Assembly: GCA_009602735.1 (NCBI GenBank) | Contig: WELA01010568.1 | Location: forward strand, 54,316-118,315 | DNA from: Mesotaenium endlicherianum | Taxonomy: Eukaryota; Streptophyta; Zygnematophyceae; Zygnematales; Mesotaeniaceae | Reading direction: 5' to 3' | DNA length: 64,000 nucleotides | Translations under genes and position numbers: made by a program | Shown here: in pieces, positions 30,101 through 42,546 of the stretch | Layout of the letters: each line of letters opens with the position of its first letter | How positions within the stretch are numbered: position 1 is the first letter of the stretch | Notes under the pieces: model-generated | Database searches by the model: none | What the model was told of the DNA's origin: nothing | The model's input: the letters and a program-made list of their open reading frames with translations, nothing else

Positions 30101-33100
30101 TGGCAAACATCTCCTCCTTTATTGCATTGCCTCTGTCAACTGCTGCACTTAGCTCTGAGCAGGGCCTGAGAGTACCTCCAAGCACACAGGGGCCGCACAG
30201 AACTGCTTCTATTATACTGTTCATTTGGCTGTGGACACTGCAAGAATATTTTTTTCATTTAAAACATGACAATGCCGCTGCCGAAGATAACGGCCGCAAA
30301 AGCATCCCCAAGCTCAGAGCTATTTGTGTGCTTGCGGAATGATGCAAACGACAGAGGTCTATGCAGGCACAGTAGGATTACAGACTGTTGCAATAAAGAT
30401 CACTGGCTTGCTGTAGCGTGGCATACCCGGAACATACACAAATACCACCTCCTCCCAACCCCCCCTCCCCCAACGCACCCCTCCCTCCCTCACTTCCCAG
30501 CTCTCGTCCTTCCAATCACATGGAGGATACCAAGTGTAGTAGGCTGCAGCATTGTGTTCATATGCCTCTTGAAGACGCCTACCTGGCAGCGGGATATGAA
30601 GTGGAGAGCTTTGCAGTAGTCGAATCCACCCCAGTCCTCCAGCATGTACGATATAGCAGCTGTTGCGTGAAGGGGTAAAAGAAAGGGACAAAAAAGGAAA
30701 AGTAAGAAGAAGAAGAATAAGAATAAGAAGAAGAAGAGGAGAGCCAAGGAAAGAGTCTAAGTGTCAGAGTGCGAGGAGGAGAAGGAGGAGGAGGAGGAGG
30801 AGGGAACTTGAACAGCAACTGCAGACGTGTGGTAGAAACTTACACGAATAGCATAGGGAGCGTCCATCGGCCCAGATAGCAGAAGGAGCAGGATGACACG
30901 ATCCCCACAGAGACTCAGATACGGAATTGAAGAGTCATCATGTGGGGCACACGCTCCAAGTGCGAGTTTGCTCAGGTGTATCTATCTGCCTGTTGGGTGT
31001 CCAGCATACACGTCCTCCCAATGGGGATAAAGGTGCAGGTGTCAGCAGCAAAGAGAAGCAGAGGGTTGCATCGCGTCCATTCCCCCAAAAGGGATCCGGG
31101 CAGGCACAGGTGTCAGCGACAAAGAGGGGCGGAGGGGGAGCATGGTACCAGCGCAGAAGACAAAGCGCATGTCAGCCTCCATGGAGACAGACGCGGGCGA
31201 GAAGCTGGCACCACCACCAGGGAAGCACACCAAGCACACATAGCTGATGCACACGTTGGGTCAGATGGAAAGGGACCCTGATGCAGAGCCAGAAATGGAA
31301 GCACCCGGCCAAATGGAGCACCCGAGCGAGGATGACGTGGCAAGGAGATACGTTCCGATGCGCAATGCGGGCCTGCTGATTGCACGAGGGCATGCCAGCA
31401 AGGCAGTTTGCAACCATGCATTTTTCAACGAGCATGGTCCTGCTCTGGCCAGAACCTCAGGCATACGTGTGCGCCACACTTTGTGCAAGTGCAGCGCTGG
31501 TGAGGTGTAGTGGTGCCTCCTTGGTGGACAAAAAAGGACGCTGCCAGAGCAGATCCTTGGTGATGCATTGCCTATGCTAACGTGCCAGGTGTCTGGCCTT
31601 TGATACTTTTGCATAAGCACATACATGCCTCGGGCACCTTGCCTCGTTGGCCATTACCCCGTAACGACGAGCACTGTAATTGTGTAGGGTGCACTGAAAG
31701 ATGGAGTTTTAGCTAGTGAGCTGATCCACACGTTGAGCAGGAGTGTAGTGCCGGCTCTGTCCTTGAAAATCAGCAGACGCGTCACACGTCACACGAGCCA
31801 TGAGGCAGCCACTCAGGCACGAGGCAAACAGAGGGGTGCAGCTGACCTGCCATCTGGCAGCTGCAGGCTCCGCATGGTCTGCAGCAGCGGTCCCTTATGC
31901 ACTCTGGAGAAGTCATCTCCAAGGACCCTGAGCGCAGCCAGGGCTGAGAAAGTTGCTGCCAAGTGGCCGGAATCCACAGGGGTTGCGGGGGCCTGCACAC
32001 CCAAGCAGCCAGTACAACACCATGCCGGCACTCCAAGAGCTAAGGGCAAGCGATGCAAGCATTAAGGACGCCTCCTTCAGGTCTGTACATCAGCTCAACA
32101 CGCCAGAATATGGTACTATATGTGACCAGATGTGGGTGCAAATCTGACTATGCTGAACACAGTGTAACATCGTACAGTTATATTCAATAGATCACACTCC
32201 AAGAAAAGAAAGTGGGGTGAAGACGAACCCCGCCTAAAGTGAATGGAGCGCCACCAGAAGGGGATCCTCGGAAGCCATACCCTACGCTTGCATCATCTGC
32301 CAACCAAAGCGTCAGAGCAGAGACCTCCGGAAATGAGCAGCTGAGGCTTATGCAGCGGACACGCAATTAACAACGTTGAGTAGGTAGTCATACTGTGAGG
32401 ATGTAGCATTCGATTCTGGCCCGGCATGTCTTGTGCTTTGATCCGAGAGTAATATGGTGGCACAGAAAGCGCCTCATGTGCCTCGTACAGAAGCTGATTC
32501 GATGCCATGGCACCAAGAATCTCAATCCATATATTGCAAATTCGATGCCTCTCTCGTTGCATAGAAAGGAGGTCTTAAGCCATATCGTGTGAAGGTTTGC
32601 TGGGGCGCCAGAAGTGTGTGTGGATGCAACCTTTTCGCCCTTGTCAAAAGCATAAATGCCAGATGTCGAAGCTATACCTTACCAAGGGAGCTAGGAAGCA
32701 CTTGTAAGGAGTATATCCAGTCCACTACCTGACCCTTGTCAACCTGGCCAAAGGAAAGTGCATTACAGACGTTTCAAAGTGAGGCCAAGACATTGTCTCT
32801 GCCCCAGGTGCATCCCTACGAAATTTGACATGCAGCTTGAAGATGGCCAAGCTACTAGATGCTTTATGTCCAATTAGCAGGCAAAATTTCACTGTTCCCT
32901 CTTCCTCCTTGACTGGCTCTGAGCATGAAGACTTCTTAGTAGCGAGGATCCAGCAATACCGTCTGAAGCCCCTGCAAGGAAAGCTGTGTACCTGGTCAAG
33001 CTTGTCGAGGATGTCTAGACCAGCCACTGCAAAGTAAGCGAGCGTCATCCGATTGCTCTCGTGTCCGGCATAATGACTTGGTAACCCGTTGAGAACATGG

Positions 33101-33189
33101 ATCATGTAACACACATGAAGATCCTTGAAAAACTCTACATTATCACTGTCTGAGACATCCTCTAAGAATTTATCCCCTGACTCGCTCAT
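27120..33189 (-). CDS. GGB: Protein geranylgeranyltransferase type I, beta subunit
   Basis: Model of 11 exons (minus): 33189-32992, 32743-32683, 32296-32229, 31992-31847, 31204-31149, 30659-30583, 30051-30006, 29619-29462, 28864-28794, 28414-28327, 27338-27120. All introns are GT-AG and phases match, giving 395 aa; the plant protein is about 375. The beta subunit binds zinc and prenylates CaaX proteins with the alpha subunit. Family blocks: NRMTLAYFAVAGLDILD, GHLAATFSALAALRVLGDD, ADMRFVFCAAAISYML, DGGFGLNPGLESHGGSTYCA, GRCNKPSDACYGFW, GGFSKWPNSYPDVLHSFYGL. Zinc ligands are predicted at Asp288, Cys290 and His340, the same 52-residue spacing as in the mammalian enzyme. Exon 8 adds a Pro/Ser/Arg-rich loop of about 20 residues. 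The start Met sits 20 residues before conserved sequence. Confidence 0.93.
30670..30810 (-). repeat. Long pyrimidine-rich tract upstream of a GGTase splice acceptor
   Basis: On the plus strand this is GAA and GGA repeats. On the minus, coding strand it is about 140 bases of near-pure pyrimidine ending some 10-20 bases before the exon 6 acceptor at 30659. Confidence 0.75.
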
Positions 33190-34070
33190 CGTCCAGACTA
33201 ATGGAGGTCATCCTTCACATGCTTTATGAAGCAGAAGCTTTGAATGAACGTAAAGGATCGCATTGGCAATTTGCATGCTCGCGAGTACTCTATATCGGAT
33301 GTGATACTTGGGAGTGGTCTTAAGCAACTCTACTCAGAAAATAACTGGCGAGAAAAACATCGTCTTAAAAAACTAGATGGCATGCAAGCTGTGCCCGAGG
33401 TCTAACGTTAGCGTTAACTCCCTCAAGATTGTCTATATGTACATCTATAAAAGTCCGAGTGGCAAGCAAGCACAAGCACAGGTAAAAAAGTGTGGAGTGG
33501 CATACGAGTAATAAAATGCAACTTCGAGTTGACCCACGTGATTAAGCAGGCGGGTCTCATGAGCGCACACCAATTCCGGAACAATTGAAGCCAAACAAAG
33601 TCGATTTAGCTTTTCTGAGGATTATTTAAAACAAAAAGCATTAACTACACACACATGTATAGACAGCATCCGGGTGGGTCTCGCATATAAATACTGGTTC
33701 CACAACCTTACAAAGCGAAGAGTGCATTGCTTTCGGTCAGTTGAAAAGCAAACAAAACCTGACCCATGGAGGCCTAGCATGAATGATGACTTCGAAGTTG
33801 AAGTATACTGGCGTCATTTGCTTGTCCTTTAGGCTCTGACGGGAGATGTAGCTGCCTCTTAAGTGACTAGAGCAGAGTCTTGTGTTTGTCTCAGGTGCTT
33901 TTTCCTCGGCTTGCTTTCCTGATGTTCTGTTGAATTGAAGTTCGTACCTTTGTAAGTCTCGAGAGGGCCCGTGAAAAAATTACACCTTGTTAGCTGTGAT
34001 TCGTGTTAACGGTGTGCTATCGATATCATTATTGAAGGGGCCTTTGAGGGTTCACCAGACTTGAGCAGCT
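33190..34070. promoter_or_regulatory. Shared divergent promoter region between GGB and U1-C
   Basis: 880 bases separate the two start codons, which point away from each other. TATAAATA at 33686-33693 could serve the plus-strand gene, leaving about a 350-base leader. There is no coding potential. Confidence 0.5.
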
Positions 34071-37027
34071 ATGCCACGGTGAGCTTTGTGCCTGTGTTGG
34101 TCATGAGTTTTTGAATTTGAGGCACTTATTGAGCAGCATTATTTGGAAGGAATGCGTATCTACAGCCTCAGATAGTGAGCAAGCTAATTCTTGCTTTACG
34201 TAGTCTTATACTTCTTCCTCTTTCTCAAATGTGACAGGTACTATTGTGACTATTGCGATACATATTTGACTCATGACTCGGTATGTACAATCAGTACCCA
34301 TCCAGCGATGCTTTGAGCAAATAGAGCTGGGTGCGGGTTCCTTTTTTGAAAGCAACTCAAGATGAGTGCTAAATTAGCTGATTACTAAAGTACTGCGTGG
34401 TCGCATGCTGCTTAAGTTCTCTTAATTTATATAAGGGCCTTCTTATGCTGATGAGACTTTTGAAGGAAGTCTTCACAGTGAGCTGGGTGTTTCTTGACTT
34501 TGTATTCAAGGATAAGGCTTAGGAGTCAGTAAGTTGACCCATGCTTCTCTACTATTCTGATATCTGCTTCTGTACTTTTTTTGCGTGTGGGAGCAGCCTT
34601 CAGTAAGGAAGCAGCACAATGCTGGCTACAAGCACAAGGTGCCTAACTCTATAATGTATATATTTCAAGCTCTGTAATTGTTACATCTGTCCTGCCCTTG
34701 CTCTATGTTGGTATTCCCTTATAACAATGTGATACACTTCTCCTACTTAGGTCTTGGGTCATTGTGAATTAGGCAATCATTTCCCCCCCAAAACCTGTGG
34801 CTTATCTGGGACTAGTATGAGCATGCTGGATAAGCATGTTGGATGGGCGTGGCCTATTCGCTTCAAGTCTGAATCAACGTCTGGCAAAGTTCAAAACCTC
34901 TGTGCTCACCTAGTTCTATTTCAACATAAGGGCCTCCTAACGTTGGCGATTTTATAGAAGGGCGCGATGATTGAGTTTGGAGGACTTGCACAGCTCTGTT
35001 GATCACGAGGAGCTTGTAGGGGTGGTGCGAAAGGGGTTTGGAAAAGGTTTGACTTCGACTGCAGCAACAGCGTGTCGTGCAGCTCCACTGGCTCTTATGA
35101 AAAGCAATCAGTCTTGGAGCAGCAAGCACGTGCTTTGAAAGAGTTGGAGTGCCAGGTCGAGTGTCAAGCCACGTTCACTGGGGTCTCCACTTATACATCC
35201 ACTCAAACTTGCCAAAGGGGTGTTCTCGAGAAGGGGTTAGGCTGGAGTATGGCAGTTGGTCACGTAACCTAGCAGTGTCAGTGCTATTTTTATGGTAGAG
35301 GTAAAGAGAGGAACCTCTGTGCTTTCAGAGTAACCCACTTACTCGTGAATCTGGTCAAAAACTCAGAGCAGGACTTGCAGCTACACAATACACGGGTTAA
35401 CATAGCAGAGTAGAACACGAGGTGCTGTTATACATCATGTTGCATCCGATCTGATTGAGATTGTGTAACACTTGCACGCAAGGTTTGCAGCCTGCTGCTT
35501 GAGGGGAACCCCAGTTTGAAACTTGCTTCCTGTATTACTTTTTGCCTGTGCCCACCCGAAGCTCTGCTGACCTGCACGGTATCGCTGACAGCTCTATCTG
35601 GGCATACATGACCTTCTGCCTTGTCAACTTCACATCGCCTTTCATCGTGATCCCCCCCCCCTCCTCCTCAAACCCCAAACTCCTCCCCTGATCTCAGCGG
35701 AAAGAATCTGCATGCACGCGTGCAGGCGAATGTGCGCCAGTACTACCAGCAGTTTGAGGAGGAGCAGACGCAGAGCCTGATTGATCAGAAAATCCGGGAG
35801 CATCTGGGCCAGACAGGTGGCAATACGCAGTTTGGGCTACCACACTTTGGTCAAAGTCCCGGGCCAGGCCCGTACCGGCCGCCCATGTCGATGCCAGGCC
35901 TGCCTCCCCCGTCTCTACCTCCTCCAGGCTCCAGCTCGGGGCCCCCTTCCATGCGGCCACCTGTCCTGCCACTCCCCACAGGCTATGGAGGTCAGAGCCT
36001 TACCCCTCCAAGAAGTGAATGAGTGCATATCAGCATCCGTACCCGACATTATCTTATGCTGTGCTAGTATGCTTCTGCGGCCACAGATGTTTCGGCACGG
36101 CTGGTACAGAGCCCAGGATACAGAGTCCAGGCCTCTATGCTGAAACTTGTCTTGTTGTCATTGAGCCTAGTACTGGTGTTGCCGAGACACGCCACCTCAC
36201 CTTAGAGATGTGATGCTTAGTGTCTAGTGTTTCTTTCCAGGGCGTGGGGTGAGGCTTTCGGAGTACTCCTGGGCGGAAGGTTCCAGCAGTGCGTTTGTCA
36301 GAATGTGTGCCCCCCTCTGCGCCACCAAGGCTGCTGCATCAACCCTACCCCTTCACAGCCTCTGAGGCACGAGACAGGGTGGTGAGGGTGGGATCCCTAA
36401 TGCATGACGAGGAACAGCAAATAACGTCGCACATAGAAACTTGTGTTTGGAACAAGGGGTCACTGGTATGTGTTGCTGTCCCCAAGGATTGAGCAACACG
36501 GTTCTGTGTCGCGTGCACGGGTGCTTAAGTGGAAGCCCACTCTCCATACTTCCTGCAAATCGTCTTCCTACTTTCTTATCGTCTGTATGTCGTACACATC
36601 CTTTTCTCCCCTTCCCCCAGTATCTGGGCCACTGGGAGAGGCAGGCCATGAGTTTGGTGATCTAACTGCTCGCCACAGCAGTCATGTGCGCGATATGAAG
36701 AAAATCTGAAGAATTGGTCCAAGGCTTAACTTTCATCGGATGCTGCCTCCCTTGTGCATGTTGGAATGCAATCCAGGCCCGCCAAGCACACCGAATGGGC
36801 TACCTGGCCCACCTCCAAGGCCTGGGTGGATGCAGCCGCAAGGTGGCGGCCCCCCGCCTAACCAGCCACCTGGAGGTGGCTACGGCAATTACCCCTCCCC
36901 AGGCTATGCTCCGCCTCCAGGCTCTGCCAGCTCGGCAAATGGCGGCCAGCACAGTTACGGACAAGGGCCGCCAGGGACCGCTTCTTTCAGGCCTCCCCCG
37001 TCGTCTGGAAATCCTGCTCCGAGCTAG
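34071..37027 (+). CDS. SNRPC: U1 small nuclear ribonucleoprotein C (U1-C)
   Basis: Five exons: 34071-34078, 34238-34280, 34597-34638, 35726-35990, 36777-37027, all with GT-AG introns and matching phases; 202 aa, the usual size of plant U1-C. The N-terminus [17 protein letters not shown] then [14 protein letters not shown] is the matrin-type U1-C zinc finger, with ligands Cys6, Cys9, His24 and His30. [20 protein letters not shown] is the conserved helix after it. The rest is Pro/Gly/Met-rich. The protein stabilises the U1 snRNA-5' splice-site duplex in the nucleus. The first exon codes only for Met-Pro and part of Arg. An extra small exon between 35990 and 36777 cannot be ruled out. Head-to-head with the GGTase gene. 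Confidence 0.95.
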
Positions 37028-38302
37028 GCCGGCAATTGCGCCGGCTGATTCATAGGCAAAACATGTATGAAGTCACTGACATTCCGGTGGTGCATGTGAT
37101 ATAAACCACGTGTTTCTATCTCGTCATTCCTGTACCATCATTTGCTAGAATTTGGCTCGAATAAGTATTATTTCTATGTGCACTAACTTTCTACTTCAAG
37201 CCTACTGCTGCTCCCCCGGAGGTCCATTTGTTTGCTTGCTTAAAATTCATTTGTGCATGCTATTAAAGTCTGCAACTTCTCAAAGGCCAAGTGTTGATTC
37301 TCAACTGCTTGCTTGCAGTGTCAAGTCTTGGTTAACCGCCTGGAGATCTGTCAGATGGCTTTGGAATTGTCTGTCTGTCATAATGATAAAACAATAATGG
37401 CGTACTGAGGCTGGCAAGGACCATGACGAGATGCCTTGGGAAGTATGAACAGATATGCTCCTGATCCACTTCTTTCAATAGAACTGGGTACTCTCCATGA
37501 TAAGTCCAGTTCATGCGTGCTGCAAATCTTTTCATTGGCATTTGACGGACTGGGCCACATATGTAGAAAGGGGATGCAGAACGTCATCACCCACGCCTTC
37601 CAACTGTGTACTGATAATGGCAATTGTTTGTGATAAAACGGTAACCAACGTACCATACCCTGCAAGAGTCTGCATCAAGGGTTGGAACAGGATCGGCTAC
37701 CTTCTGATTTTGTGCAGACTATCGATGTGAGCTTTGCTCGACTTTTACGCATTGATTAGTCTTAATTACCCCAGTAAGGATTGTAATATTTTCTGACCTG
37801 GATTGACTGCTACTGAGCACTTTTTCAGATTCTCATGGTCTGTGACTCGAATACGTCTTCTAACCTCAAAACACAGCCGATGATGACAGCGTCACTGAAT
37901 AAAACCGTAGAACTGAAAGTAATGAGCTTTTGCAGGTCGTCGAAATCAATCAATTAATAAAGAATGTATACAAAATAAATATAATGATCAAAAGTACCAT
38001 CTGAGGAGACTAACCAACGATCAAGGTTTAGGGTCAAGTTCCCTTTCACAAACTAAACTCACAACTTAACTAAACAAACATACAACCAAAAGTAGGCCGC
38101 CCTCCATCAAATATCTCGATGAAGGCTAACATGTGCAAAAATGAACTAATAACTCTCAGGAGTTTCGCCCAGAAGCCACTACCCCTGTGCAACATCAGAA
38201 TCCCTAGCAGGAGCCTAACTCAGAAGCTGTGAATTGCTCGCAGGCGACCGGCTGGCAGCAAACTATCATTTACCTTTTGACCATTCATAAACTCTGAACA
38301 CT
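37028..38302. other. Intergenic, no gene seen
   Basis: The 3' ends of U1-C (plus) and the root-cap-domain gene (minus) face each other here. AT-rich, with only short unsupported ORFs. Confidence 0.7.
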
Positions 38303-41300
38303 CTAGAGTGCGCTGACTGTGTCATCAGACGTGCCGACAGCGGAGATGCTCTGGTAGGCGCTGAAGCGGCAGTCGGTGGAGAGGACACTGGAGGACACGT
38401 AGTCTCTGGGGGTGCCGTCGAGGAAGCCCTTGCCGGACTCGCCGTCGGCGGTGATGGGCGCGTGCAGGAGGGCGGTGAGTTTGGAGAAGCTGACAGCCCT
38501 CTGGGTGTGGTCGGCCCTGTACGTCTGTCCCAGGACTCCGTGGATGGCAGGGGTGTTCTCAATGTTGTTGAAGCCGGCGTTAATGTGGACCTCGGCGTCA
38601 TCAGGGGTCTGGAGCAGAGGGTGGGCCACGCGCAGGCGCATGTCCATGCTCAAGAGGCCGGCGATCTTCACGGTGTAGAAGTCCACGTCGAAGGGTCCCG
38701 ACTTCTCGAAGCCCACAAAGTTGAGCTCCAGGCCACCGTCGGCCTCGAACTTCTCCCCAACGCGAAGAGGCGCAACATACTCGCTGTCGATCAGAATGCC
38801 GGCCAAGTACCCGTGGCCGCGCTCCTGCTGCTTGCCTGAGCGAGCAGTGAGCCTGAGGGAGTGCTCCTGGCCGGCGGCCGTCCACTTGATGCCCAGCTCG
38901 CGGATCCAGGTCCTGACGGCCTTGCCGTTCTTCATCACGGTAGCGCCCTCGGTACGGTTGTCCAGGTAGCCCTTGAGCTGCATGTTGATGTGCAGGCTCT
39001 TGTCGGAGACGAGGCAGAAGGCCTGGTTGGGCTCGCCGTTGAAGTCGTAGCGGGTGCCCTGGGCGCCCACGAAGTGGGGGTCATCCTGAACTGAGGGGTT
39101 GCACTTGCCTCCGACTCTGTACAGCCAAATAACACATGAGGAACTAGTGAGTTTCCCACCCAGCATGTTGAGCAGAACGGCCGAGAAAGCCAGAGCATCA
39201 CAGTGGGTACAAGCTCCGGCAGGCCACAAGACCATCTCCGCTGATGCAACGCGTGAGCAGGACAATTTCAACCAGGGCAGGCTGTATTATTTGAATGTAC
39301 CATCAAGGCATCAGGCAAGAGGCAAGAGGCAGGAGGCAAGAGGCAAGAGGGTGCATGTAGAGTGACGCAAGTACGTTCACACACCTGGTGATGGGAAGCT
39401 TGCTGGCGTACTGAGCCCTGGCGCATGTGGGCACGGAGTCGGCACCCATGAGGTAGCACTTGCCCCTACCGAGACCGCCGTTGCCATCGTTGCCGTTGCC
39501 GTCTTCCCAGGTGGAGTCCTCCTTGGTCTTGCCCTCGAACGAGTCGAGCAGCTTGCGCTTGCCCCCGCCCAGAGCGTCCCACCAGTTGGGGCCGTTGTTG
39601 TCGTACTGCCAGTAGGTGCAGCCGGCCGTCGCGCGGCACAGGTTGCAGCACTCGCCTGCGGAGTCCACGTCTGTGCCGCCCTTGTTCTTGCAGGTGTGGA
39701 AGAACGTCTGCCAGGGAGCCAAGCAAGGTCACGAGGTGAGGATCATGCGTGCAAGTCTCAAAGCATGGTGGCCTCTTGGCAACGCAAGCGAGTCCGAGTC
39801 ATTATCGCGCAAGGCTGGAGGTGAAGCAAGCATTGCAGCCCAACCTGGAGAGATAGGGGCTTTAATGCTGAGGGAGCATAGTACTGGAACTCAGGACAAC
39901 AGGAAGCTGGACCGGCAAGCGCCATAAACGGCTGGCATGAAGGTGGTGCCACTCACAAAGTACTTGTTGGGTGTTCCGCAGTTCTTCTTGTCGCAGTCGG
40001 CCTTCCTGCACTTGTTGATGGACATGGGGCACTGGTCTGGAACCGCGTCCTCGTCGTCCTGCTTCTTCTTGGCGGCAGCTGCGTCATCGTCAGACTTCTT
40101 CTTAGCAGCGGCAGCGGAAGTAGCATCGTCATCGGCCTTCTTCTTAGCAGCAGCGTCGTCTTCATCCTTCTTCTTGGCGGCGGCAGCGTCGTCATCAGAC
40201 TTCTTCTTTGCAGCAGCAGCAGCATCGTCATCGGCCTTCTTCTTTGCAGCAGCAGCAGCGTCATCCTCAGCCTTCTTCTTTGCAGCGGCAGCGGCATCGT
40301 CATCGGCCTTCTTCTTAGCAGCAGCGTTGTCTTCATCCTTCTTCTTGGCGGCAGCAGCGTCGTCATCAGACTTCTTCTTTGCAGCAGCAGCAGCTGCGGC
40401 AGCAGCAGCATCGTCATCGGCCTTCTTCTTTGCAGCAGCAGCAGCGTCATCCTCAGCCTTCTTCTTTGCAGCGGCAGCGGCAGCGGCAGCGGCATCGTCA
40501 TCGGCCTTCTTCTTAGCAGCAGCGTCGTCTTCATCCTTCTTCTTTTTGGCGGCGGCAGCATCGTCATCAGACTTCTTTGCAGCAGCAGCAGCTGCGGCAG
40601 CAGCAGCATCGTCATCGGCCTTCTTCTTTGCAGCAGCAGCAGCGTCATCCTCAGCCTTCTTCTTTGCAGCGGCTGCGGCTGCGGCAGCAGCATCGTCATC
40701 GGCCTTCTTCTTGGCAGCAGCAGCGGCAGCAGCAGCGGCGTCGTCGTCAGCCTTCTTCTTTGCAGCAGCAGCGGCGGCAGCAGCATCATCGGCCTTCTTC
40801 TTTGCAGCAGCAGCAGCAGCTGCAGCGTCGTCATCAGCCTTCTTCTTAGCGGCAGCAGCGGCGGCGGCGGCGGCCTCGTCGTCAGCCTTCTTTTTCGCAG
40901 CAGCAGCAGCAGCATCATCTGCTGCCTTCTTAGCAGCAGCAGCAGCAGCAGCTGCAGCATCATCTGCTGCCTTCTTAGCAGCAGCAGCAGCCGCTGCAGC
41001 AGCAGCATCATCTGCTGCCTTCTTAGCAGCAGCAGCAGCAGCAGCAGCATCGTCTGCTGCCTTCTTTGCAGCACCATTGCTATCGCTGTTCCCGTTATTG
41101 CCATTGCCATTGCCATTGCCGGCAGATACTTCAGTGGGCATCAGGGATACTGCACACTCAAAAGAACATGCTGGTGCGGTTAGGCCTGCGGCATGCAAGC
41201 ATGTAATATCTTTCTGTATCCAGTACTCGGCAGGTTTCAACGCGTAGAAATACGGCAAGAATGATATACCTCCAGCAAACTTTAGTGACAGGAAATGGCA

Positions 41301-41543
41301 GCCAATAGAGTGTCTCATGGTGTGGTTCCTTTCCATTTTCAATTGAGCTGAACTCAACCGGAGTTTTTGTGAACCCGACCAGCATGTGATACTTCGGCCA
41401 GTGTTTGCAACAGAAGCCTTCGAACCCCCTTAATTCGCGCTTGCATAACTGATACAGGAATACGAGGCAACTCAAAAGCAAAATTTCGTCTTACCTGCAA
41501 GCACTAGCGCAAGAAGAAGCACCACGATGCGAAGACGACCCAT
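38303..41543 (-). CDS. Secreted root-cap-domain protein with Ala/Lys/Asp repeat and PAN/Apple-like module
   Basis: Four exons (41543-41495, 41149-39957, 39707-39385, 39116-38303) with GT-AG introns and consistent phases; 792 aa. The N-terminal MGRLRIVVLLLALVLA is a signal peptide, with likely cleavage after VSA (about residue 25). Next are a Gly/Asn stretch, about 330 residues of KKADDDAAAA-type repeats, a Cys cluster (CPMSINKCRKADCDKKNC), and a PAN/Apple-like Cys-rich module (ECCNLCRATAGCTYWQYDN; about 415-510). The C-terminus (about 525-792) begins NPSVQDDPHFVGAQGTRYDF, the start of the plant root-cap domain (VWD-like). Probably an extracellular or wall protein; the exact role is unknown. 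Upstream of the start is a 1-kb region shared with the PPR gene. Confidence 0.85.
40060..41080 (-). repeat. Coding microsatellite-like array for Ala/Lys/Asp
   Basis: GCAGCA runs alternate with a KKKADDD-coding unit. The unit spacing varies between about 7 and 19 residues. The plus strand of the same segment is also open (Ser/Ala/Phe), which is a by-product of the repeat. Confidence 0.9.
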
Positions 41544-42546
41544 GGCTGAACCTCTAGCTATGACGCCAATCAGATTGGCACTACTTTGTGTCTATCACGG
41601 CTCTTACTATACTTACAAAGAAGTCCCAATTTAACACGGGTGTGTAATCTTAGTCCTACTTCAAGTAGATGTGTAGAGTTTTCAGCGACACTTGAACTGT
41701 CTACTTCAGCGACGTCTGACTCACGATCACCGCTTGCGTCAGACCTAAGATGGCACTGTGTCCGCAATTGACTGTATGAATGTGTGCCTCTTGAGTGTTA
41801 TATACTGTTAACTTGTTACTGCACCACAGTATGCAATAGTGATCGTTTACACCTGAAACAGTGACATCACGACAGCGAGACCAGTACCTGGCCAGTCTCT
41901 TCGAAACTGGTCATTTGCAGCAATTAGCAGTTAAAGTACAAGTTTGTATGAATCTGGATTCTGCACAGGTTTGTACGCTTCACGAAATCGAAGTGGATGG
42001 CTGGAGCCTGGGATGTACCTATTAAGCTGTATAACTAAGGGACAATCTTAATACGCTCTAACTCTCTCGATCCGTAGATCGTCGTAATTGGCAGTAGTTG
42101 GTCTTCCCACGCCTCGCGGTCGATCCAAGTCCATCCAGGATATATGTGTCATCGTGGCTTCGTCACTGAAGCTTCGTTAGTGCTGTCACCCACTACCTGC
42201 CTCCAGGCGGGGGATACCTGGCACTGGAGTAACTGGGACAACCCCTGAATATTCAGGTGCTTTCAGAATATTGGCGCTGCGCGATCCATATCTGTTTGAC
42301 CAGTTCACGCTTGACCTACATATCTTTCTCGACGTCATAATCATTATTGTCGATTAACATTGTCTACATGGGCGGACGCCGGACACCGTAGGAGACTCTT
42401 GAGAATCGGCCCCCGGGAGTCGGGAGTCGGGAGCCGGGACTTGAGAGTCGGAAGTTGGGAGTCGGGAATCGGGAGTCGGGAGACCGAATGTCAAAGCCTC
42501 GTTGGTGTGTTGATGACCGTCGAAATTCGACCACCGTGGGCTACAG
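41544..42546. other. Divergent intergenic region; missing 5' end of the PPR gene
   Basis: It should carry the promoter of the root-cap-domain gene and the first exon(s) of the PPR gene. I could not find a supported start codon or donor for the latter. A GGGAGTC-type minisatellite occupies 42412-42484. Confidence 0.5.
42412..42484 (+). repeat. Minisatellite, imperfect 7-base unit GGGAGTC
   Basis: About ten units with substitutions (GGGAGCC, GAGAGTC, GGGAATC), just before the first recognisable PPR exon. Confidence 0.8.

Noticed and set aside
39937-41247. 436-codon plus-strand ORF rich in Ser, Ala, Phe and Leu
   Set aside because: It is the complement of the Ala/Lys/Asp repeat exon; the triplet-like repeat keeps both strands open. 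Signal peptide, splice sites and domains support the minus strand only.
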